Source: Atrichornis clamosus (Eukaryota; Chordata; Aves; Passeriformes; Menuridae). From it: a stretch of 64,000 nt of DNA. Position numbers and translations under genes: made by a program. Below are positions 38,515 to 52,226 of the stretch, piece by piece (positions within the stretch are counted from its first letter, which is position 1; every line of letters begins with the position of its first letter). The stretch is taken from NCBI GenBank assembly GCA_013400975.1, contig WBMZ01011765.1:62001-126000 (forward strand), given 5' to 3'. A model generated the notes under the pieces. It saw only the letters and a program-made list of their open reading frames with translations, ran no database searches and was not told the DNA's origin.

Positions 38515-41500
38515 GTAACTACATCCTAGGTAGTAATGCCTGAAACCTTGGCTCGATTCACTCTTATTCTGGAGCAGGTAAGTGTGAAACAAACATCTGA
38601 ATGAGCTCATGGCACGGCATGGCATGGCCCTGGACAGCTTTGTAATGAGTAAGAATGTGCTTAAGAGCATGTCTCAGGGCTCGTGTTCTAGAAAATTAAA
38701 TTACTTGGGACATCATGAAAGATTTCAGTCGGAATTTTTCTCTGAGAACATGCTTAATTAAACCATATTCTGATAACAGTACACCAGTATGGGGACAGAT
38801 CTGGCTACAGGCTCACTCACCACTCTTCCTCCCATGCACATACTCCTGGTGAACAACAGCTTGGAGACAATATAAAAGTTTTCTGAACCAACTTACCACT
38901 GGTTAGACCTGTTCTGATAAAAAAAAAAAAAATTAATCTAGACATCATCTTAACACAGGACTAGCTCAAAAAGGATCCAATGCATTTATGACCAATTATG
39001 GTCAAAGAAGCTTTTGTTTTGATAATAGCAGGTTTGACGATAGCTGTCTCCAGAAGGAGGATGTAATGTTTCCTATATGACATACCTTCTGTATTGTGTC
39101 TTGTTTTCCTGTGTTCTCTCTTTTCCAGGTTCTATTTGCCTCTCAGGTCTTATCTTGGGTGATATCCCATTTTTGTTTTATTGCTTTTTGTCCTTAGAAT
39201 AGCAGACCTTTTATACTACGTGTTGGAAAAATGTTGCTTTTATGGGTGTTCTGTCTCCTGTGCTAGGGAGCAGAAGAATTAATTTACCAATCTGACAGAA
39301 TTGAAAATAAGTTGTAAAGGATTCTCTTAAGTATCCAATTTAAGAGAAAAAATCTGTTAAAGAAACCTTAGATATTTGGCACTATGGTTTGTCTTGCTCG
39401 GTATATCTAGGGCTAATGATGAATGGTTCATCATGAATATTCACACATGTGAGACAAGGATTATGAATCTAGGTTTTCTTTGTTCTACATCCTGGGTATT
39501 TTATATTCATATAGTTTATATCTATGCAGAGTTAGGACAGAAAAGAAGGGTGCTCACCAACATATTCTGGAGGGGGAAAGTCAAGTATGCCCAACTCTTC
39601 CCAGTATGCCAGGTGAATCTACCTGTGCTGCACCCAGAGGAAGTGCTGCAGGTCCCTTGTGGCTCCTGAACAATCACTACGAGATGGAAGGGAATAGTTA
39701 GTAAGAGTGGCATGAGAAAAGAGCAGAGGCTGTGCCCAGCAGCCAAAATGTATCAAAGCATCTCACCACAATTCTGTCTCTGAAGGGTGTATTCCAGGTA
39801 CACAAACACTTCAAAAGGTGATGGAAGAAAATCCCCATGCTGCAGGATGCCTTATAAAGTTCATGTGGAAAAGAGGTTGTTTTTTTCTCTACATTACAAG
39901 CACTTCAAAACAGGAAACTTTTTACAACTGCACAAGTATCAGAGCAGATAAAGCCTTCATCTGAGCAAAGAGGAGTACACAGCCACATGGATTCAACCAC
40001 ACCACGAGAAAGTTGTATATGCCATCCTGCCAGAGCTTATGGACGGATCTCAAAAACGTCTCTACCCATGTCATTAGGTGTCTGACTGCACTCAGTACAG
40101 TGTGGTCTGTGCTGAGTGTGAATCCTCATCTCTACACAGCTGAAATCACAGATGCTAATTCAGTTGGAGGACATCTCAGTAAAGAGAATGGTTTGGAAAC
40201 CAGTAAATGTGAATATGTACCTCCCACAGTAATCGTTCTGCATGAAGCCGACTCACATGCATGGCAGTTGTTAGCAGTTCATTTCTGTCTGAGAACCTGA
40301 ATTAGTCAAAGCTGCAAAAAGGCTTTTCAGTGCTTGGGCACCACTCCTTACCCTGGCCTCAGGCCCCTGCCCTGACTTTCTCACTGGCATGGCCAGGCTT
40401 GCTTTGGCATGCTAGCCCTTTTAAACAACTGGCAACTTCTTCCAGATGTTCCCACTACAGCTGTCACAGCCCAGAAACCTGGGCAGCACTGATAGCACAT
40501 GAGACTCAGGCGCATTTGTACCCATATGGCATCCTTTTTTATTGCTTTATTGAACACATCTATTGAAAGAACATATTTGTAGGAATCAAGTTTCATTTCT
40601 GAATAATTACATATATTAAAATAAACTAAGGGAACTCCAATGAATAATTCAAGCAGCTGTAATATTTGAATCTATAATCTGCCAGAGTGTTACATGATCT
40701 TATTTCCACTTGATTCCTGAAAGGAAGTGCCTTACAAGCAGTGGTACATAAAGTTGTCTCTAAACACAGACACCATCCATCGTAAATGTTTAATGTCCAA
40801 TCATGAATTACAGCACCTGTTTTAAGTGATCAGCTACTAAAGGTTATATAAAAAAAAAGAAGGCGGAAATAGGGGTTTCTTTCAAAGCAGATTATTTCCT
40901 GCTGTTGAATTTCTACATCTCAATAAAGTGCCAATTTCTGTCCTTTTTCTTGCAGCATGTACTGTATATATAGTTGAAAACTGGAACAAAGATCTTAGCA
41001 CAGAATTTCAGCTACAATACCAAGTATTTCAACCTCATTTTGCATGCCCAGTGACTTAAAGTGTTAACTATCTGTTTACGTGTCATATACTACAAAACAG
41101 GGCCCACATACCCTTGTTCCCTTTCTCAATGATTTTGTCATCAATCTTGTCTACTATTACAATTGCTTTTAGTGCTCCTGATAATTTGTAAAATGTCATT
41201 TTTATTGCACACACCCATATTCACCTGCAAAAACTGTATTCCATGGATCATCTATGAAAAATTCCCTCTAATCAGAACAATACCTTAACAGTTAACTGAC
41301 AGATAATGAATAATGAAGAGTCAGCAATAACTGGTAAAAGTCAGTGTCGTATTAAAAATAAATAAAATACAGAGGAAAGTAAAAATAATAGGATAAAACA
41401 GAGAATGGGGGCGGAGGCGGACAGTAGGACTGTTTTGGAATGATTCACATGCAGAAAAATGGGGAAAAATTTGCAGTGGATCTGTTTCTCAGAGAGTTTG

Positions 41501-41719
41501 GTCCAAGTCTCACTGGCAAAAGTGAAGAGGCAGACTTCAGAAATATGAAGCAAGGAGAAAGACATAAAAAAATGGAGTGAGGGGAAGGACTTTGTGCCAC
41601 TTTTTCCTTTTGGCCTTTACACTCCACACATTTTCCTTACCCTTACTCATACACTTTCGTCTGGGGGAAATGTTGGGATTGGGAAGTGATCCATGAAAAT
41701 GAAGCAGCTTGAAAAGCAT
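38515..41719. other. Unique non-coding DNA
   Basis: 38651-38760 contains TGCTTAAGAGCATG and ACATGCTTAATTAAACC and may be a very decayed palindromic repeat of the type seen at 17.7 kb. Nothing else is recognised. Confidence 0.5.
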
Positions 41720-41895
41720 TATATTAGTCTGTGGAATAACTAATACTTCAACCAAGTGAAGTAATGGAAACCACTTCACCCAAGTCATTTAAAATTGGAC
41801 TGAATAAGGCACTGGAGATTATGCTGAAGGGAACAATTCTGCATTGGCAGGAGTATGGACAAGATGACTTAATAGATCTAGTGTCCATGTGCCAA
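41720..41895 (+). mobile_element. Old LINE 3' fragment (CR1/L3-like), plus orientation
   Basis: AAACCACTTCACCCAAGTCATTTAAAATTGGACTGAATAAGGCACTGGAG, then AGGGAACAATTCTGCATTGGCAGG and GACAAGATGACTTAATAGATC, follow the layout of an older CR1-clade 3' end ('...TTTAAAACTAGACTGGATAAAGCACTGG...GATGACCTAATAGG'). The copy is diverged. The 76-codon frame at 41764-41994 is its shadow. Confidence 0.65.
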
Positions 41896-43240
41896 ATCCT
41901 GAGATCCAGATCCAGTTTTTATTACTCTATCTTTACTAAAGTTAAACTTCCATTCACGTTATTGGGAGCTCATTCTGACACAAGGAAAAAATAACCAAGA
42001 GCTTCAGGATTTATGCATAAAAGTGTGAATAAAACTTAACTTCTTACATAATAATTATGAAGTGTGAGGGCAAAAATAATAGATCTGTATAGAGCGGTCC
42101 ATGAATTATTTGTAACAGTCTGGCTAGAAAAATTACAGTTAATCTAGTTTAATTCGTTAAGACTCACCAGAATCAGTGAAAACCCTACTGCTCACTTGAA
42201 ATATGTCTCTGTGTATATGTTATGCTGTTCCTGAAATGGGTGAAAATATCTGTGAATAAAATATTGCAATGAAAATTAAAGTTTAATTACTCTTTGCCAT
42301 TTAAGCATGGTAACAGTACTCAAAGCTTACATTGAAAAAGCACATAATGCAAATATAAACAACAGCATTTTTTCCTTTTTTTCATTAAATATCATTGTGT
42401 ATTTCAATGCAAATGGTAGAAGGTTTAGGGTAAATGGAGTCAATTTTCCTTGGTGGAGAAATGTGTGTAAAGGAATTAAGTCTCTTCAGAGATTCTGCTA
42501 AACTCTGTTTTGCTTTAGTTTTAAAGCAAAATAGTACTAATTACACCAAAATTAGTCCATAAATGCTATTAACACATTTAAAATGAGATATTTGAGTGTT
42601 CTCTGGGGACAGAGACACGTATTATGTACAGAAGGGTTGGTTTAAATGCAATTAAATAGTTCCAATTTTCACTTCATTCCCATTCACACCTGTCGCCCAC
42701 TTAGATTATTCCTGGCAAGGAAATGGTGAATGAGTTCTCCCTGGCACCTTGTCGAATGATCATAGGCAGAAAAATCAAAGGCCATATTGAGTGTACTGAA
42801 GGGGTGGGGGGAGAAGTCAGAAAGATAGCTGAAGTAGCAAATTCTACATTTTGTAATATACACAGATCTACATTATTTATATTAAATATCCCAATATGGA
42901 CAAGAGCATTGGGAACTGTAGGACAGTGGAATTTCCTCTTCCTAATAAAAAAAGCCATATTAATAGTTAGTTGGGGCCTTATTACAATTTTTTGCACCAT
43001 ACTGAAAATTTTAAGAGAAGCTTTCTAATATTCATGGGTTTAGGAATTCTTATTTATGCCTATAGTGAGCACTAGTCTGAGATTTTTCTCCTATCCTTCT
43101 GGAGAAAGGTTATTGCCCAACATTATAAGGTTACAAAAAGACATGAGTGTTCCCACAATGCGAAGAACAGATATCTTATCTGACTGTTTCTTTCTTTTCT
43201 GTTTTTTTGATGGTTTGTTTTTGGATTTTTTTTCCCTAGA
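41896..43240. other. Unique non-coding DNA
   Basis: No gene or repeat is recognised. The long overlapping frames at 42701-43000 (minus) and 42723-43028 (plus) oppose each other and neither has domain features. Confidence 0.5.
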
Positions 43241-43313
43241 TCTACATAGACGCTGTAGGAAACCTGGCATATTGTCTTCAAAAATATCATGGAATCAAAG
43301 TGAAACTCATTAG
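43241..43313 (+). other. Possible exon-like segment
   Basis: A strong pyrimidine tract (TTTTTGGATTTTTTTTCCCTAG) precedes a frame reading IYIDAVGNLAYCLQKYHGIK and a few residues more, ending at CATTA|gtgagc. Its start would be phase 0, compatible with the phase-0 end of the candidate at 36524-36595. A second frame is also open, which lowers confidence. Protein not recognised. Confidence 0.2.
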
Positions 43314-43638
43314 TGAGCACATACAGATATGGGGGAAAGAGCTGTGGTTGACCATGGGCTTGGAGAACAAGGAGGGAGGACATGCAGACATAGTTACTGT
43401 TTATATTGTTTGATTGCATTAATACTTCATAAAAAACCAAAGCACGTATCTGGTCTCCCCCCAGGGTGTTCAAGCACAACACAAAAAGAGTAATTGCTGC
43501 CTACAGAGCTTATGATCTATACAGTGACCAGAACTGCTGCAGTCCTCCCCAGCTTCTGCTATACCCTCTAGATGCACCTGATTTCTTGGACCATCATTAT
43601 TTTTAAACCAAATAAAATGTTTCTCTGCTTCCTTAGGA

Positions 43639-43689
43639 GTGGAAAGCATTGCTTTCACAGTATGCTTCATCTGTAACTGCATTTAAGTA
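43639..43689 (+). other. Possible exon-like segment (weak)
   Basis: TTTCTCTGCTTCCTTAG precedes EWKALLSQYASSVTAF and AA|gtaaac. Only one frame is open. Its phase-0 start does not follow from the phase-1 end of the candidate at 43241, so the two do not form a consistent chain. Confidence 0.15.
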
Positions 43690-46600
43690 AACTCAAGAGA
43701 ACTCTATATAGGCAATGCAAAACCATGTGTGATTTTTTTGTTGTTGTTTCAATAGACAGGGCTTGAGTAATGTCAGGGTTTATGGCTTTTATTTTATTTG
43801 GAGGGACTACTTTTTAACGGAAGCAGGAAGCAGTCTTTGGACACAGTAAGTCACAATGTATAAATAGCTCTACTGAGAGTATAACAAAGGCTCTTTTGTG
43901 CTCTTTTACCAGCACAGCCAATCACATATGCAACTTAGTAACATAAAAATACCTCATCCCTACTTAGAACACCTCTATCTTACAAAAAAATTATTGAGAC
44001 ATCCATTTAGAACTTCTCTCAAAAGCACATTATTTTCTGTGCCTTTATTATGAGAAGTCATACAAAAGCTGAAATTATTTTCTTTAGTAATTGTAGAGAA
44101 ATACAAGAAATTTGCTGTTGTTTGATTACGAAGTAAAGCATACAGTTAATTCATCTTGAATTGGAATACATTTGTGGAAATATGCTTCTCCATATGGTTT
44201 CATATTTATTCCTGCAAGGTGAATACAGTGACTGCATTTTTTCAAATTAGAATCCACAATTTTTTTATTAAATCAAAACCAGTGGAGTTTCTACTTAGCA
44301 AGCATTCTGGACCTCATTTTAAGCCATTTGAAGGAGGTCTGAAGTTTATTGGATTTTAAATACATCCTTCTCTCCATCAAGAGTCTTTTAAAGGATAGTT
44401 TAATCTGTCTAATTTACATTCAGGAATTTCATTTTACATGCCAGGCTCTGGGATTGTCAAATCCTTTGGCTTTTCATTCTTATCAAACATAATAAAGCAA
44501 TCATATATAACCAGTAGGATGTATTGTTTTGATTTTTATCCAAATATCGTTTTCAAATCCAATTTAGGTCATATAGGATGCCAATTTTATACAGTTAAGA
44601 AGTTAGATGGGTTTTCCAAAGGAAGATTATCAGTAGTAAGTATAAACATATGTCAGTTCATTAACTCTTTAAATAAAATATCCAGCACATTAGACTTCAC
44701 TCCCTCCTACACTTTCAAATAGTACAACAGGTCCTACTTGAGACTCTGTAAAGTCCTGATACAAAAACTCCCCAAACCAGTGGAAATCATTGGCTTTCCT
44801 GGTGGGGTTTGTACTTGGGTAAACTCCAATACATCCAAATATTTTACTGAATGGGCTTGATCACATTTTGAGATTTGGGACCAATAAGGATCCCATGTAG
44901 CCTATTCTAGCCACTGATTAGAATGGCTTCCAGTGAAATGTTCTTTGGCTGCTCCATAACTTAAAGTGTTATTATGTCCAACTTACAACCAGGGACAGAC
45001 AGTAAATTTGCCTATTGTCAGTCAATCATTCCCCCTTCACCTTCTACCCTGCAAATATAACACTGCATTTTTACCTATCTGATAAAAGAAGCTTTCCCCC
45101 ATTTGGTCAAAATCCAAACAGCTTCTACGCAAGGTGTCGATTTGCATTTCTTAATCACAAGGGGGTTTTTTCCAGTGTTATGATGGAGTTTAAGGAGTAG
45201 TTTTTTTCTTCCAGTACTTTGATAATGAAACATTCTTTTATTTCCAACTTTAGGAGCAACCCAATCTATATCCATGCTAATCCCTAAAGTAGAGTAAATT
45301 CTAACGACTCCTTAGAAGTAGTACTGACATTACCAATTACTTTCTTCCTCTGCTTAGTGTGATGCAAATTGATACAAACCAATAAAAATGGGTTTGATTT
45401 CCCTGTACAAATGAATTAGATGGTACCAAAAACCAGTAATATACCCAACTTCAGTTAAGTGCTAAGCATTTGATTCCTTGTACACACAGAATATTTTAAG
45501 ATTAATAACATATTCATATATTTCTTAGGCTTAGTGAAAAAATGAGTCTGTCTTTAGTGGAGCTTTGTACTCTAATGGGGTTAAATGGGGATCCTACCAA
45601 ATCCAGTACACAACTCTCGTTAACATAAGTCAGGTGAAGTTTCACTGTTAGCTAGAGTTAAGTAAAACCTATTATGTAGAATTTCTTATCTCACATACAC
45701 GAATACGTTTGGATGTACAGGAGGACAGTCCTTCCTTTTCTCAATCTTCAAATAAAAGGAAAAATAAGACTGAGTTATTACTGGTTCTTCAAGCAATTGC
45801 TACATCATTAAATCAATCTTTGTGGTATTTTCCAACCCTTTTTTTCTGCAGCCAACCAGCCATACAGTGCCCATTTGCTCTTGAGCCCAGTCCATTCCAT
45901 GTCTTATGATGATAATGAAAATCATTTAGAAGCCTACACCACTTATTTTAAATGCAGGAATAATATAATTAGTCAAACCAAGAACAGCACTCCTCAGCAC
46001 CCTTTCACAAGAATGAAGCACAGTTTTCAGTGTCTTAAATACATTCAGGTCCAAACATTTAAAAGCTTTTAAGCAACAGCATGTGTTATCTTAAAGGAAA
46101 ATGTGAATAATAACTCAGAGTTCTAAGCCTGTTCCACTAGCGTGGCCCTAAGTGAGAGGCACCTCATAGCAGCCTTTTCCCTAGGACAAACGAGAAAAGA
46201 GAGCCGGATTCCAAACATCTTTCTGAATCTTTCCATAAGAAATTAATCTGCTCTGCCTTAAAAAGCCAGCACACTAACCTTTATGTCATCTCATTTATAG
46301 CAGCTGGTTGCTATTGTTCTCCACTAAAACTTTTGCTCACCTCCCATTGCTCTAAGTCAGTTTCTGCCTCCAGTGACAGAGAGAAAAGGAAAGTAAGCAC
46401 CCAGATGATGCTCACATGCTATTGTCTGGGCTTGCATGGACTCGATATTTGTCCATCTCTTGGTCTCTCCCAGTGTAAAGGCAATTAGAACAGAATAGTA
46501 CCAAACTCCCTTCAGAGCCTGTGGGCCAATATTCATCATCAAAGATATTGCAGTAAAGTATGATCTGCACTCACACTGAGTGCTATGGGGTCATCAACAA

Positions 46601-49500
46601 ACATACAGGACTAGAGAGAAACCCCTTCCCAAATATGTAACCTGAGATTTTCATATTGCACCTCCTGCGTATAGTAATGATTGACAAGATTTATAGAACT
46701 GAATCCATCAGAGAAAGAGAACACACAGGTTTGATAGCAACTAGTCATGAGTCAGGTCAGAGAGAAGTGGAGACTTGCTTGTGGTCTCAGGGTAGGCAAT
46801 GCCCACATTTCATGATTGTGTTTCCATCGGCTAGAATTTAAAAAGTCTTTATCACCTCCACCAGAACAGAAAATAAATATTTAAAAATTCACATCTCATA
46901 ATATCCACACTCCAACAATCAAGTAAATAAGATTCATTTTACCTTCACACTTGAATTATTGTTATATAGCCAATAAAAACAAAATATGAAGCCCTACTGA
47001 AGAGCAGTTTTAATTTGATAGCATTTCTGAAGCATCTGGGGAAATCTGCTGTCTATGAATGCTGCATAAATTTTGCCATTGTTTTCTACAGTACTGCAAA
47101 AGGAGAACTTCCAAGTGTTGTTCACAGCAGGAAATGCCTTCAGCCTATTTCTACCCACAACCAATAATTCTTAAGTTAATATCTGGTGGGCCCCTCCAAG
47201 CATTTTGAAATCATATGCGTTCTGCAGTGGTCTGGTAAAGACTCTGTGACCTACAAAAGTTGGTAGCATGAGTTGTGCCGTCTCATAATGACATGTTCTC
47301 ATGTCGGTTTCTTTACTGTAACAGTGGTGCTCGTTGCGATTAGAAAAAAAGTAGCATACAGAGATTAAAAGAGATGTTTTTCTTGTTGTGCCTTTTTCCT
47401 CCTTCTTTGCAATCAAAAAAAAATCTTACTCTGATCACTGCTATCCTATTCTTCCTCCATCCTTCCTCTAATCCCTCAGTCATAAAGTGTTGATAGTATT
47501 AATCGATATTAAGAATACAAGAATTTTCTATTTCATTTATCACTGCATTAAACTTGTTTCCCTTTCATGAGAAAGTTTCATACCTATCATATTATTATAC
47601 AAGACCAGTATTTACAAACTTGTATATGCCATAATAGTAAAAGAGCTGCCTATGCATCATACAACTGTAAGTCCAGTCATTAAGTTAACAATAGCTATTA
47701 AGGGATATTTACAACGAAATATGAAAAGTAAGGCATATGTAACATGTTTATATATTCAAATGGATATATTGATCCAGACAGAAGATAATGAAAGCTGTGC
47801 TGATTATCTCACTTTCATCTTGTCCACCACTTTTTTGCACCTTTCAAACCAGTCTATTTCTATTGTTCATAAGCAGAACTTGACATGTTGAAGTGGATTA
47901 CTGTGACAATTTACATTAGTTGAGGAATTGGTTCTAAGCTTCTAGCCACACTTAATTTAAGATTTAATAATACACATCCTACCAAATAAATCTATTTGAT
48001 ATTATGAAAAGTGTATTAGGAAGTTAGACAAGGTAATTTCTAAAGGCTTTGGGTTTATTTTTTAAAGAAAGATGCTTGCTGGAAGATACTTTTATTTATT
48101 AAACTGCATTTTTTTTTCTATGAACATTTTAAAGTTCAAAGAATTAGGAATACAAAAACCACAGTGTAAAAGATGGAGCATTAAATTCTCATTGTGGTGT
48201 GCACTAGAGTCATTTGGATGATTATGCAAAAAATGAATTTTCAAGCTACTGTCCTGTTCTTTACGTTTTAATATTAGCTTTGTAATACTGCATTTCAGAA
48301 CCAGACAATACCCACTCAGTTAGAAAGAGATTACCTTAAGTCTTCTTTATGAAAAAACAGGGAGAAGCAGGAACCTTAAGCTCACAGCTATGTCTGTTTT
48401 GACTATGCTGACCCCCTCACTGCATTGCTGCCAAGAGCTCTGCTCTGATTTGAACGGTCAGAGATTGCAGGAGCTACTCCTGACAGACTGTGTTCTTGTT
48501 TCTGGTTATTTCGTCATAGTACTCTAAGTGTTCACTATATAGACCTAGGTTTATATTTTTCAGATTCCATTCTTTAGAAAAGAAAGAGTCATTGTCTTTT
48601 AATTCATAAGGCTAAAAAAAGTCAAGTCAAAGTACAAAAGTATAATTTCTTGGCACGTCTACTCTATCTTTATTTGTTCCATTTTTGAGTGACTGAGCAT
48701 TTGATTCAGCTCAGGCAGCCACCACTCCCAGTTCCTGAGCCTCAGCCAGGTCTCTCAGGTCCATTCACAATTCCAGCACTAACTTTCCATAATTATTTTA
48801 TTTCCTTAATCTTCCCAATGGCTGGTTCAGCCCCAGGTGGGCCTCATTCCTCTCCAAGTTCAATAAGACAGTCTCTTACTCCTCCTGCTCTCCTGTCTCC
48901 TCCAATTTTGATTTTTGTTGGCAGCCTTACAGTGTCTCCTCTTCTCTCTCTTATGCACACACAAACACACACGTGCACGCACACACAATAGATGGGAAAT
49001 ACCATTTGGAGAAAAACAATGTCAAGTTGCAATTTTCCACACCTAGAAAAGAATCAAAGGATGAAAAAATACCCCAAGGAGTATGAGGAAGAAAAGAGGA
49101 CCACAAAACTCTAAAACTCTAAATAAAGAAGATGGGAGGCAAGAAAGAAGAGTTTAAATATATCAGTAGAAAAATGGTGAAAAAAAAATGTTACCCATAT
49201 ATACAAGAGTGAGAAAAAAAAAGTAAGCTACACTAGTGATGAGGAGAAGATATAAAAACAGAAAAAACCTTAAGCCCCAAATAACATAAAGCTTAATGTA
49301 GCTGCTGCAGTTTCTACCTCTCTGCTTAAAATGCCTCTCTCTGGAAGTGTTAAAAAAGATGCAAAAAATTCCAACCAGTTTAATCCTATTGTCTCAGTCT
49401 TAGTTTATCACACAGTGTTCCCCAAGTTGAAAATGTTAAATGCTTGAGCCTTCCCTCTGCTTTTTCCACTTTAACCTGGAGTGGAGTACATGTCATTATG
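43690..49500. other. AT-rich unique non-coding DNA
   Basis: No gene or interspersed repeat is recognised. Short CA-rich tract at 48955-48987. A pyrimidine tract with CTGCAG at about 45850 precedes an open stretch to 46072, but its peptide is not protein-like enough to list. Confidence 0.55.
48955..48987. repeat. Short impure (CA)n repeat
   Basis: CACACACAAACACACACGTG then CACGCACACACA are visible. Confidence 0.85.
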
Positions 49501-49619
49501 CAAGTGTAATGCTACATTCTACACCCGGGTGTAGCATCTAACTGTAGTCTTCAGAGACTGAGTCTGTTGGCTGCAGCTTAATAAACTATTGAAATACACG
49601 GCTAATTTAAAGCTATGGC

Positions 49620-49920
49620 TAGGTCTAACCTGTGGAAGCCGGGCGTGCTTCCCAGCTCCTACAGCTGTGTCTGTGTGTGTCTGTGTGTGTGTGTCTGTGT
49701 GTCTGTGTGTGTGTGTGTGTGTGTGTGTCTGTGTGTCTGTGTGTCTGTGTGTGTGCTGCACCCTGGCTTCTTGCTCTCTCTCTTCCACCCTTCGCCCCCA
49801 CACCCCCATTTCCGGCCCAGCCAGATCCCCCCCGGATGATCAAGGACTTGGTTATGGCGCACACCCCACTGTTTAGACAGAACCTCTGGGAGTCATCGAG
49901 AGTTATGTTTGCAGCAGCCT
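49620..49920. promoter_or_regulatory. Local GC-richer, CpG-bearing patch around a TG repeat
   Basis: Flanking the TG tract are CCGGGCG, CTTCGCC, TTTCCGG, CCCCCGG, ATGGCGC and CATCGAG, far more CpG than the rest of the window, plus C runs (CGCCCCCACACCCCC). Such a patch could be a small alternative promoter or regulatory element. A 29-codon ATG frame starting at about 49836 (MIKDLVMAHTPLFRQNLWES and on) lies in it but has no other support. No TATA box or transcript evidence is visible. Confidence 0.2.
49666..49755. repeat. (TG)n microsatellite interrupted by TC
   Basis: About 90 bases of TGTGTG with periodic TGTC interruptions (TGTGTCTGTG). The C/V-rich plus-strand frames and H/T-rich minus-strand frames over it are repeat artefacts. 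Confidence 0.97.
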
Positions 49921-51982
49921 GAAGCAGAGCTTTGACTCTGGGTAATTATTTTGTGAGTTGAGCCTTGTACAACTATTGTCCACTAATAGTTTTGCTGTGA
50001 AAGAGCATATCTTTTCTCACTCTCAAAGGCAGAAATAAGTTCAGTTCATTTTTTAAAGAAATTACTTTAGCAGCTTGTGCCATATAAGTACACATCAGGG
50101 TCAGTCTGGTAACAAAGGACACACATTGGTTTGGTAAAAGCAACCAGAGCCCTCACATGGCCATGCCGCCATGCACTGCACTCAAAGTGTGCTCATAGGT
50201 GTCAGTAGTTCATGCTTGGCCATCTGTATTTTGTCAACAATAGCAATTCACTTTTTAATGAATGTTTAAAGTCTCAATTCCCCCAGGAGTAACAGCTACA
50301 GAGAGCATCAGCTATTGCTGAAAGAACAGGGATTCTAGGAATAAACAGAATATTGTGGAATGGCAAATGGGAACCAGTGACCTCATTATTCTGGAAAATG
50401 TCTCTTTTTGAACCACAAGGAACTCTGACAATTGTAAAGGTTTAGTCTTGAACAGTGGAGTTTTGCAGAGATAGAGTGAAAGCAAAATTGAGCCCCCTGT
50501 GTACTTACGGCAGTTCTTTATTATGTGCCATATATTATCATGTTGTGTTGTGTTTTGCTTTATCGTTGCTGCATCTTTATTAAAGGTGGGCCAGAAATAA
50601 AACCCAGATGTAAACATACCTACACTTCTAAGGCACTTGGCTTAAGCTAAGAACGCGGCAGCTGAAAGTCATCTTCAGCATTTTTTTCTTCTAGAATGTT
50701 TAGATTCTTCTTCTCTTAAAATGAAAAACAAGGAAAACATTTTAAATAGTAAATAAAATCTTGTTGTTGTAAAATAATTATGTATAAAGTTGTTTGCTAC
50801 ATTTTAAAGGAATCTGGCCATGCAGGTATGGCTAATGCTTCTGACTTTAAAGAGGAGAGTAATTTTGCTCTTTCGGCTGCAGATTACTAAGAACGCAGGA
50901 TAAATTTTTGTCCTTAAGTCAAGGGATTTCCTTTGTTTAGGCTTATTAGGAGAATTACAGACTGGTGCCTTGCATTCAGACAGTGAGGTCTGCACTGGAT
51001 TATTGAGTTGTAGGACACAAAACCATATAAAGAAAGAGATGTCACTATTCCAACAACAATGGAGGAGAAAAATATCCACTGCTGACAGGCCTACTTACTC
51101 ACAAGTCCATTGGTGTCAACATACATAGCAGTAGAGACAGACTAGGTTAGGAATGAGATTGTTACATCTGGTTAAAAGGGAAGTGTGAGAGCTAAAGGGG
51201 AGCAAAAAACTGTATGTCAATATTTGCCCTCCTGAGGAACAGCAGACATGTTCTGGAACTGAAGGATAGCATACATAAAGAAGTAAGTAACCACATGTAG
51301 TATTTCAGCCCTGTGCCCCAGCTGTAAAGCATTATTTGAAGTTATAATAGTTGCACAGCTGTGGGAAGGTGAGGGTCATCCATTTTACATACATATTCAA
51401 ATTAAGAATGCAGGGCTGCTGGCACAGAGCAGCAGTTATGATATGGCCTCAAAGGTAGGAATATACAGAAAGACAGACAAAAATCTCTTTTCATTTTCTC
51501 TTTTGGAGGTGGATGTGAACTTTTTCACTCCTCTCTTGCTTGTGCATGGTTAAGCCTGAAGAACGAAAATTATGAACATCCTGGGCAAGTAAAGTACAGA
51601 CATACAGAAAATTCAAGAATTAAAATCAAAAATTAAAAAAAAATAACATACAAAAATGCCTGATTTACACCTGGACCAGGTGGTGTCTAAATAACCTAAC
51701 TGCTTTCTTTTACAATATTCAAATGTGTTTCTTGAATCACACATCTGGTCATGGATAGCACTGCCCTGACTAGTCTTTCCTTATGCTCCATCTGGATCCA
51801 GAAACTAGATGTTTTCCACATCTGAATATGCCTGCACAGCAATACATAGGTCACATGTATCTCAACTAGCTCTTAATGAAAAAGTCTGGGGACCAGAAGC
51901 TCATAATTTATTGCTCCTCACTGACTATTTATCTTCTTTTGATATGTCTTCACAACATTGCACTATGACAAAGAAAAACAGT
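49921..51982. other. Unique non-coding DNA
   Basis: Nothing recognised on either strand. Confidence 0.55.
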
Positions 51983-52226
51983 GTTGCTGAAGTTGGAAGG
52001 GGCCTAAGAAGATCATCTACTATGAACCCCTTCTGAAAGCAAGGTCAGCTAGAGCAGTTTGATCAGAATCATGTTCAGTTGCAATTTGAAATATCTCCAG
52101 ATACAGAGATTCCACAAACTTTCTGAGCATCCTGTTCTAGTGTTTGACTACCCTGACCACTGTGAAAGAGTTTTTTCTTATGTTTAAATGCAATTTCTTC
52201 TGTTTGAGTGTATTGATTGTCTCTTG
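51983..52226 (-). mobile_element. CR1 LINE fragment, minus orientation
   Basis: The plus strand reads TGAAGTTGGAAGGGGCCTAAGAAGATCATCTACTATGAACC, AGGTCAGCTAGAGCAGTTTGATCAGAATC, TTTGAAATATCTCCAGATACAGAGATTCCACAAACT and GAAAGAGTTTTTTCTTATGTTTAAATGCAATTTC. This is the reversed 3' region of CR1 in normal order. It breaks off at about 52226, where GC-richer DNA starts. Confidence 0.92.

Noticed and set aside
42701..43028. Two opposing ~100-codon frames
   Set aside because: They overlap on opposite strands; neither has a domain or conserved motif, and the hydrophobic plus-strand peptide follows from T-rich DNA.
45852..46072. Open stretch after a CTGCAG acceptor-like site
   Set aside because: Peptide composition is unconvincing and the only donor (CAG|gtccaa) is weak.
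49589..49922. Frames with cysteine/valine or histidine/threonine runs
   Set aside because: They are translations of the TG/CA microsatellite, not proteins.
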